Shown here: positions 56,011 through 64,000 of the stretch, in pieces
Position numbering within the stretch: position 1 is the stretch's first letter
How the letters are laid out: each line of letters opens with the position of its first letter
Source of the DNA: Liolophura sinensis
Taxonomy: Eukaryota; Mollusca; Polyplacophora; Chitonida; Chitonidae
Length of the DNA: 64,000 nt
Assembly (NCBI RefSeq): GCF_032854445.1
Contig: NC_088304.1
Coordinates: 17,645,850-17,709,849, forward strand
Direction of reading: 5' to 3'
The notes under the pieces: model-generated
What the model was told of the DNA's origin: nothing
Database searches by the model: none
Seen by the model: the letters and a program-made list of their open reading frames with translations, nothing else
Program-made: the position numbers and the translations under genes

Positions 56011-56267
56011 ATACGTCCATATTATGTCGTTTAAAATGGGACAAATAAATAGATTAAAGATTCATAGATGTTGTTTCATTTTATGGAATTTCATTTCTGG
56101 GTAAATGCAATTAACAATCAAACAGTGTAACTGTTTTTACTACAAAAGAATTCACATTAAATGCGCGAAGGAAATGTATATGACAAATATATAACAATAA
56201 ACATGAATGATGTACATGTATTATCCGGTGTAAGTGCTGCTTTAAAAATCACTTAAACTTGAATAGA

Positions 56268-56626
56268 GTGAGTGAGTGAGTGCTTGGGGTTTAACGTCGT
56301 ACTCAACAATTTTTCAGTCATATCACGACGAAGGAATCATTAGGGTGCATGTACGTGTAATGTGCCTCCTTGTTGCAGGACGGATTTCCACCGCTCTTTT
56401 ATTTAGTGCTGCTTCACTGAGACGACTTACCGAAGGCAAGTAAGGCGCCCCGCCCGAGCCATTATACTGATACGGGTCAACCAGTCGTTGCACTATCCCC
56501 TTCATGCTGAACGCCAAGCGAGGAAGGTATAACTTCCTCTTTTAAGGTCTTAGGCGTGACCCGACCCAGGATTGACACTGGACCACCCCCGAAGCGGACG
56601 CTCTGCCAACTGAGCCACTGGGGCCG
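56268..56626 (-). mobile_element. SINE B, near full length
   Basis: (GAGT)n at the left (its 3' end), the body with aacgtcgtactcaacaattt, accgctcttttatttagtgc and gtcaaccagtcgttgcacta, and the tRNA-like head to about 56626. No clear target duplication. Confidence 0.9.
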
Positions 56627-57487
56627 ATCTAACATGAAAGAAGACACGAGATAAAACAATGATTTTTCTGTATGACTGTAATACAATGATTTTGTATTTG
56701 TACTAAACTGGCAAGTACAATGATAATCAGGCCAATGTGTAGTACACAGCTCCGAAACGAGTTCATTCATACGCATATCAAAAGTTTCACCAGACATTTA
56801 GATTGGTAAAACTTGCCTGGGCTCACAAGTTCGAATATGCCAAAGTAAAATAAACTTTCACATTATCGTACAATATGGGTCAGCTGTGTTTGTCTCAGTC
56901 CATTAGTTTTAATTTAGTTTTCTTCATAATAAAATGACTTACTAGCAAAATAATACATTACTGCCGGATTTACAGATTTAGGTTCTGGTAATTAAGATGT
57001 AAATTCACACATTATGAAATTAATATATTTGGTTAATTTGTTTTTTATGCTGTTTTAGGACATGCTGAAATAACCTGTTTATGCTAAAGGTATGTAATCC
57101 ACTTGTTTGCTGTAACCGTGACTATAAACTTCACTCAAGGCATAAAGGAAAACATGCAACACGCTCGCTACGTCAGCATATGTGTGCTGGAATAATACGG
57201 GCATATATTCGGTCGTACAAACCAACATTTAACATGTACAACAGCTCTTACAAAACACACACGACAAACTCCGGCGTTTTAAATGTATGTAGAGCTTCGA
57301 GTTTGTTAAAAAGTGGCTATGTAGGCCTACTGCAAGTGATTGGACACATATACTTTATATAACTGTACAAGTGCGCAAATATAGGTCATATACTGATACT
57401 TTTAAATAAAAAGTGTTACGTAATTGTTCGTCAACACAAATTACGACGTTCAGCTAGCAACAATTTATATACTATGTAAATCAGACG
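56627..57487. other. Intergenic, no confident gene
   Basis: A 93-codon plus frame at 57081-57362 has no recognisable features. Confidence 0.45.
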
Positions 57488-57649
57488 TCATTGGTTTGCA
57501 TAATCATACAGTGGTCCAGGGAACCTCACAGTAGGCATCCGATATGGATTTACTCTGTCAATCTCAACTAACGTTTTATGAGGCTCTTCCGATTTACGTT
57601 GGCTGCGGTAGATTCTCGCGAGAAGATTAATTGTACTGACGTTGTCGCC
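57488..57649 (-). CDS. Candidate terminal exon, unknown protein
   Basis: After a good acceptor (ctcaatttcacag before 57649, phase 0) the frame reads GDNVSTINLLARIYRSQRKS then EEPHKTLVEIDRVNPYRMPT and ends with GPLYDYANQ and a TGA. Composition is protein-like and basic. The frame is open a further 29 codons upstream without a confirmed ATG, so it could instead be one longer exon. No family recognised. Confidence 0.3.
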   Translation of the reverse strand, partial: GDNVSTINLLARIYRSQRKSEEPHKTLVEIDRVNPYRMPTVRFPGPLYDYANQ

Positions 57650-57879
57650 CTGTGAAATTGAGAGAAATTTGGTGTAGGAAGCCTTGGCAAAGGCTGTGGC
57701 GCGCTGTTTTCGTCGGAGAGTGGGCGTGTATGGCAAATATCAAACTGAAAAGTCGCCGGGTATATCTTCCAGCCTCATTTCTCCAGCCATATTTGTTTAC
57801 AATCTGTCGGGTAAAGCAGCGGTTATCGCCCTTTTTTTCAAGTGGGCGTGGTTATCTCCAGTCTGGCGATCGGTCAATT

Positions 57880-58440
57880 CATGTCATGATCGGAGGACAG
57901 TCGGAGAGGAACAGAGAAGAGAAGATTGGAGTATAGCCGAAGGGGAAAAGAGATGCGAAGATATGCAGAGCACGTCTGGATTGGAGGATAGTCGGCGGGG
58001 GATGGACAACCGAAGATATACAGAGCACGTTATGATCAGAGGACAGTCGGAGAGGAAAAGAGATGCGAAGATATACAGAGCACGTTTTGATCAGAGGACA
58101 GTCGAAGAGGAAAAGAGATGCGAAGATATACAGAGCACGTCTTGATCAGAGGACAGTCGGAGAGGAAAAGAGATGTAATGATATACAGAGCACGTCTGGA
58201 TTGGAGGATAGTCGGAGGGGAACGGAGAAACGAAGGTATACAGAGCACGTCTTGATTGCAGAAGCGAAAATATACAGAGTACGTGTTGACTGAAGTAGGA
58301 GTCGGAGAGGGAAAGAGAGGCGAAGGAACAAAGCAAGCCTTGATTAAAGGATAGTTGGATAGAAATGGAGAAACGAAATTACAGATTACGTCTTGATAGG
58401 AGCACATCCAGAGAGGAGCAGAGAAGCAAAGAAACTGTTT
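57880..58440. repeat. 55-bp tandem repeat, about 9 units
   Basis: Units containing cagagcacgtcttgatcaga, ggacagtcggagaggaaaag and agatgcgaagatata; exact 55-bp spacing at 58021, 58076 and 58131. It diverges towards 58440. Charged plus-strand and Ser/Leu-rich minus-strand frames are by-products. Confidence 0.9.
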
Positions 58441-58823
58441 ATGTCTTCATCAGAGGAGAACATGTGGGATACAAAGACATTACACAAGGAAAGTTGACCC
58501 AAGAGGCGTTCCCTTAAAAATTCAAAATGTTTTTCTGGCAAATACTAAACTAGAAAGAATGTCAAGAAATCTGCCTACCTCAGTGCTAAATAGTCTTGAT
58601 TTATTTTGCAAGATGAACATGTAATAACACGCGTGTTGCATTTATTTGAAGTCCTGATAAAACTGAGCCAAGTGCCTGGTAAATTCCTCGTCTTCATGTC
58701 ACATCTACAACTGTCAAGGGCTAGTCTTCCCAAAGAACCCATTGCACGGCTCAATAAAACATATATGACCTGCCTCTCACGATATTTTCAACGAATGGAT
58801 TGGTTTGCATGCGAATGTCATAA
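58441..58823. other. Intergenic, no feature seen
   Basis: No supported gene or repeat. Confidence 0.5.
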
Positions 58824-59077
58824 TTTATTCATTTGATCGGTGTTTTACGCCATACGTAAGAATATTTCACTTATACGACGGCGGCCAGCATTATGGTGGA
58901 AGGAAACCGATCAGAGCCCGGGGGAACCCACCACCATTCGCAGGTTACAGACAGACCTTCTCAAGTACGGCTCGGGAGGGAGCCAGCACTTCAACTCGCA
59001 GCGACCGCATTGGTAAGAGGTTCCTGGGTCATTGCGCCACGCTGGCGAGCTAACCCCCTCGGCCACGGAGGCCACCC
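58824..59077 (-). mobile_element. SINE A, near full length
   Basis: A short A/T tail, gatcggtgttttacgccata, the body and the tRNA-like head (ttcaactcgcagcgaccgca, ctaaccccctcggccacgga). Mid-element differences from other copies suggest moderate age. Confidence 0.9.
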
Positions 59078-59667
59078 GTATATCAGCATGCCTGGTAAGG
59101 TTTGCACTTGCACACTGATTTTGTGCAGAGTGACCGGAATTCGAATTCTCGATCTGTTGTGCAGCTCATCGTGCTATCGGTGCAAATCATAGAAGTGAAT
59201 GCTTTCGAAGGGCGAAGTGAATCATTTCACATTATTATCGGACGTTACCAAAACAAAACTGAACAAGGACAGACATTCCAAGGCAGTTAATGTCGTACGT
59301 GTAAAACATTCCTTACCTTCGTCAATGTGTGTGTCAACAGAAAGTTTGAAGAATTCGGTCAGCACATCGGAAGAAAACCGGGCCTTTACAAACGTGTTAA
59401 CCGAACATTTGAACGCACCGGAAATATGCCACATCCACTCCATCGAGACCATATCAGCAGTATTTTAACAAAAATGACTGTTGTTTACATCACTATGAAT
59501 GTTACACCATTTAAGCAGACGGCTTACTGTGTATACAAATGAAAACTCATATGCTTAAAACAAGTCTATATTGAGATAACTGAAACAGGCAACACTAACT
59601 GGTAATAAATGAATAATTAGCACTAATCAGGGCTTCAGCCTCAGGGTTTATGTCTTCAGTAAGCAGC
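59078..59667. other. Intergenic, no confident gene
   Basis: Frames of 70-90 codons overlap on both strands at 59199-59542; none is recognisable. Confidence 0.4.
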
Positions 59668-59680
59668 ACAAAGTCAAATA

Positions 59681-59855
59681 TTTATTTATTTATTTATTTG
59701 ATTGGTGTTTTATGCCGTACTCAAGAATATTTCACTTATACGACGACAGCCAGCATTATGGTGAGAGGAAACTGGGCAGAGCCCGGTGGAAACCCACGAC
59801 CATCCGCAGGCTGCTGAAGACCTTCTCACTTAGGGCTGGAGAGGAAGCCGGCATG
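59681..59855 (-). mobile_element. SINE A, 5'-truncated, 13-bp TSD
   Basis: Flanked exactly by acaaagtcaaata (59668-59680 and 59856-59868). It contains the (TTTA)n tail and body, and stops before the tRNA-like head. Confidence 0.93.
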
Positions 59856-59868
59856 ACAAAGTCAAATA

Positions 59869-60877
59869 AGATTGTCCCTATAAAACAACCGTAGGTTGAA
59901 ATACAGAGCAAATAATCACCAGCAACAACAACAACTGATTTCATGAAAATTTAATAAACATAAAAAAATGAAGCCATTGCACTCAGAAAACATAAATTAA
60001 CAGACATATTTACAAAATATCATTTTTCTACAACTAGCAAATGAGGACAATGTATAAAATCTAGTAAGTGTACACATGAAGTTGTAGGGTACACTAACAC
60101 AATGGATGTACCAGATCAGTTCATTAACCATTTTAACACAGGTACAATAAACAAAGGAAAGCTGAACTACTGTTCTTGTATGCAGGAAAACAGCACTCTA
60201 TACAAATTGGACATCATCAGTTCATCCCAGGCAATTTTCTTTAGCCTTCTTCATGAAGAATCTTAGAGCTTTAAATGCGATAACATTAAACAAATGTACA
60301 AAAAAAAAAAAAAAAATCCAACAAATACTGGTGATAGTTTTCACCTATATTTGTGAATGACAAAGTACTGCATTTTGCTGTCTTCATCAAAATTTCAAGA
60401 CTACTTTGACAAGAAAAAAACAAGCAGCATAATTTTACAATAGTATACTATACAACCCTCACACAATTTAGTTCTTTTTGACAATTTTTAGCTGAACTGC
60501 ACATTCTTAACCACCAATGACTAGGTCACCAACCTTTGTGTGCGTAAGGCATATGCTACTCTAATCGTTCTAATTTTTAGGACAGATATTAGTCGTGCTG
60601 AAAACAAAGAATTACACTTCTCTCCCAGTGTTTTTTTTAAAGTAAAGATATGAATATGTTGTTAATTAGATGAACTACCCATGTGAGTGGAAACAAAAAA
60701 ACAAAAACCATAGATTCCTGCTTCAATTACGTGTATATTGGCTAAAAAAAGAGCAGACCTGGTGTCCCCAAAATTGGAAGAATTAGGGCCTTATCAAGTC
60801 TAGATATACATGTACACACAGTACAAGGCATCTATCACTTAGCACATGAAAAGGGCAGCTCTTAGTGCAATTTCTAA
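59869..60877. other. AT-rich, no gene seen
   Basis: Long AT-rich stretch with A-runs (60299-60317). It looks like a 3' UTR or intergenic DNA but carries no frame to support either. Confidence 0.4.
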
Positions 60878-60889
60878 GAATTTGTTTTA

Positions 60890-61140
60890 TTTATTTATTT
60901 GATTGGTGTTATATGCCGTACTCAAGAATATTTCACTTATACAACGACAGGCCAGCATTATGGTGGGAGGAAACAGGGCAGAGTCCGGGGGGAAACACAT
61001 GACCATCTGCAGGTTCCTGCCAGACCTTCCCATTTACCGCCGGAGAGGAAGCCAGCATAAGCTAGACTTGAACTCACAGTGACCACATTGGTGAGCGGCT
61101 CCTGGGTCATTACGCTGCGCTAGCACGCTAACCAACTGAG
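60890..61140 (-). mobile_element. SINE A, near full length, 12-bp TSD
   Basis: Flanked exactly by gaatttgtttta (60878-60889 and 61141-61152). It includes body and most of the tRNA-like head (acttgaactcacagtgacca, cgctaaccaactgag), lacking only the first bases. Confidence 0.94.
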
Positions 61141-61152
61141 GAATTTGTTTTA

Positions 61153-61784
61153 CAGCCACATGTTACAAACACTGTAAGAGTGATAACGGCTGGCTTTTAA
61201 TTCCCTTAAAACCAGGTAAACCACCACATATGTATTATGAACACTCCAGTACATGTATTACCCACACAAAGATTCTCACAATACTTTCTTTATGGTGTAC
61301 AGCTATACATTATAACTTGGAATTATCTAAGCCTGAGGGAATGTATGAGAATTACAGTGTTATACATTTATACTTGTACAAACTGACCAATCCAGTCAGC
61401 CCATCATTAAAACTACGTTTCTAGTAGGTAACCTGATTGGCCTTCCAAAAAGGCCCTAAAATTTGTTATTGGGGGTATTTCCTTTCTTTTTTTTAAATAG
61501 TTCTCTCAGTGTAAATTTTTTTATCCCAACAAAGACTTTTTTAAGAATGGCCTCATATCAAAGTCCATGTCCATATACGAAGGGGAGGAAAACAGACAAC
61601 TCATTTGTCATCACCTGTTAAATCAAACAATCGTGACAATGAAACTACAAGTACAAACCAATAGGTACACAAGAGGGGAGATGTAACTAACTGCAATACC
61701 CGAGGACAGAATCCATAAAGCATAATATTGTACCAGTAAATATTCTGGCTTTCTTTAGGTTTCATAAATGACATGTACAAGTAT
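61153..61784. other. Intergenic, no gene seen
   Basis: No supported frame. Confidence 0.45.
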
Positions 61785-62685
61785 GAGGCAACCCAGACCA
61801 TATATGTATAGGTATGAGGCAAACCAGACCATACATGTACAGGTATGAGGCAACCCAGACTATATATGTACATGTGTGAGGCAGCCAAGGTCATAAATGT
61901 ACAAGTATGAGGCAACCCAGATCATACATGTACAAGTATGAGGAAACCCAGGCCATACATGTACACGTATGAGGCAACCCAGACCATACATGTACAAGTA
62001 TTGAGGCAACCCAGGCCATACATGTACAGGTGTGAGGCAACCCAGACCATACATGTACAAGTATGAGGCAACCCAGACAATACATGTACAGGAATGAGGC
62101 AACCCAGACCATACATGTACAAGTATGAGGTAACCCAGATCATACATGTATAGGTATGAGGCAACCCAGGCCATACATGTAAAAGTATGAGGCAACCCTG
62201 GCCATACATGTACAGGTATGAGGCAACCCAGATCATACATGTACAGGTATGAGGCAACCCAGATCATACATGTACAAGTATGAGGCAACCCAGACCATAC
62301 ATGTACAAGTATGAGGCAACCCAGACAATACATGTACAGGTATGAGGCAACCCAGACCATACATGTACAAGTTTGAGGTAACCCAGATCATACATGTACA
62401 AGTGTGAGGCAACCCAGATCATACATGTACAAGTATGAGGCAACCCAGACCATACATGTACAGGTGTGAGGCAACCCAGACCATACATGTAAAAGTATGA
62501 GGCAACCCAGCCCATACATGTACAAGTGTGAGGCAACCCAGATCAAACATGTACAAGTATGAGGCAACCCAGACCATACATGTACAGGTGTGAGGCAACC
62601 CAGACCATACATGTAAAAGTATGGGTCAACCCTGGCCATACATGTACAAGTATGAGGCAACCCAAACCATACATGTACATGTATA
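61785..62685. repeat. 31-bp minisatellite, about 29 units
   Basis: Unit catacatgtacaagtatgag plus gcaacccagac. Variants: acaagt/acaggt, agtatg/gtgtg, cagacc/cagatc/caggcc. As 31 is not a multiple of 3, three units give one 31-residue cycle and all minus frames stay open (90-166 codons, Trp/Tyr/Cys-rich). These are not genes. Confidence 0.95.
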
Positions 62686-64000
62686 ATCTGGGGTCCATAT
62701 ATGTTATATAACTTTAAAAAGACAACACCACAATGCACAAATATTCCTACCACTGTCCACATTATTTCTAATACTTCCCACTTTCCACTCAGACTTTGAT
62801 CCATAGACAAACTTAACTTTGTTTACATACGAGTATTCAAAATAGCACATTTCAGCACTGATGTAAATCTACATCCAAGGAAATCTCAGGAAATCCTGGA
62901 ACCGAGAGGAAGTACATGAAATTCTGGACAGGATTTGAACATTTTGTGATGTGTTCCAATTCAATATTCTCATGTTCTTTGCATTAATAAGTACATACAT
63001 GAAAGTAACAAAATTACAATACATGTACAATACAAGGTTTGCCTGTTTCAATATTTAAAGAGAAATACAGACCGTTCCATTCAAATCCAAAATAATGATG
63101 CTACTTGGAATAGTTACTTCCTACATTACTGAGTCTGAAGAGTGTAACATTCCTAAAGTTTTGGTCCATGTTATGTACATGTTTAAATTCAGTTTCAACA
63201 AAGGATTTTTAGTGGTGTGTCATATGCAGCAAACTGTATTCCATTTTCCTTTTTTCCCTAAAATGTCTGTTTTAATCTTCACCGACAAGATGAACTGATA
63301 AAGTCTTCAAATATACGTACGTGTACACCTACACCACAGCCCTGCAATCATACGATACAAACAATATTTCTGCTTTTCATATTTAGACTTTCTGTACATG
63401 TAACAAAGATTCTGGTCATGCTAGTCAAATGCTGAAAATTAGTCCAGGCCACTCCAGGTTTCAAACAACATACATGTACCCAGAGTGCAAAAAAATAAAT
63501 ATCTGCTCTACCAAAAAATACAATTCACAAAAAATGATTGATTTAAATGTCAATGAATACACTGGTATGGATGCACTGAACATATGTACAGGTAAATGTA
63601 CAGCAATTGCAAGTAAACTTCACAACTGCTTAAATGTTACTTGTGCAATGTATATCAGTATGAAAACAGTATTATTTCAACAACTGTTGAATGGTTGTGC
63701 TGGAAAATTTCCAAGTGCTTTCACTCACACATACACGTATGGTCGTTTCAATCAACCAGATGCCTAAAGCATCTCTTAACTTGTGTTTAATAAACTTCAT
63801 ATCAGACATTCACACTATACACCCTAAGACAGCAAACAAAGCCTTTCAACAGCAGACATTTTCAAATATGTGTATTCTTACAAACTATAAACCTTGTTGT
63901 CATAAAGTTGGCCTTTAGCTGAAGTCAAAATGACACAAATTTTGTCACCTGGAGTTTCTTAGAACGTTTAAACATCGTCCATTTTGGATTATCACATTCT
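62686..64000. other. AT-rich end of window, no gene seen
   Basis: Rich in tgtacatgta words and short frames. A frame at 63429-63767 (112 codons) has no recognisable domain. Could be a 3' UTR or intron of a gene beyond the window. Confidence 0.4.

Noticed and set aside
61601..62810. Trp/Tyr/Cys-rich minus-strand frames up to 166 codons
   Set aside because: By-products of the 31-bp array, open in all minus frames.

Overview
This is animal nuclear DNA: AT-leaning, intron-bearing, gene-poor and repeat-dense. I infer a marine lophotrochozoan, most likely a mollusc. The reasons are two abundant tRNA-derived SINE families of the kind common in molluscan sequence, a degraded LINE, many minisatellites, and split genes with phase-1 exons coding extracellular domains. 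No species can be named from the sequence alone, and there is no sign of operons, prokaryotic genes or CRISPR.

Layout. 1-21.5 kb is almost all non-coding: a run of unrelated minisatellites (44-bp unit at 2.0-3.2 kb, 27-bp at 3.6-4.4 kb, 25-bp at 6.0-7.2 kb, 19-bp at 13.8-14.2 kb, 51-bp at 14.8-17.1 kb, CATC-rich at 19.6-20.9 kb) with SINE insertions between and inside them. Several arrays read as long open frames only because of their repeat length. 22.3-36.6 kb holds the best multi-exon gene, on the minus strand: exons for a C-type-lectin-like fold, two PAN/Apple-like modules, a Ser/Thr-rich stalk, a transmembrane helix and a very short tail, with a possible signal-peptide exon at 36.6 kb. 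Copies of an unnamed dispersed repeat (called repeat C here) lie in its introns and flanks. 37.7-40.9 kb contains a 130-codon exon-like frame whose 3' end is part of an inverted duplication.

43.3-49.6 kb is an A-rich, plus-strand coding relic ending in a PHD-like zinc finger. It is interrupted by two SINE insertions and a 5'-truncated LINE. 53.25-54.53 kb holds the one clearly intact gene, an intronless GT31 beta-1,3-glycosyltransferase with an unusual second hydrophobic segment near its C-terminus. From 55 kb on there are more SINEs (several with perfect 12-13 bp target-site duplications), a 55-bp array, a 31-bp array and long stretches without recognisable genes.

The GT31 enzyme would act in the Golgi on secreted or membrane glycoproteins. 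The lectin/PAN protein has a Ser/Thr-rich stalk that would suit O-glycosylation, but nothing in the window links the two genes functionally. SINE A and SINE B are names used only in this annotation. SINE A has a body ending in (AAAT)n. SINE B ends in (CACT)n.
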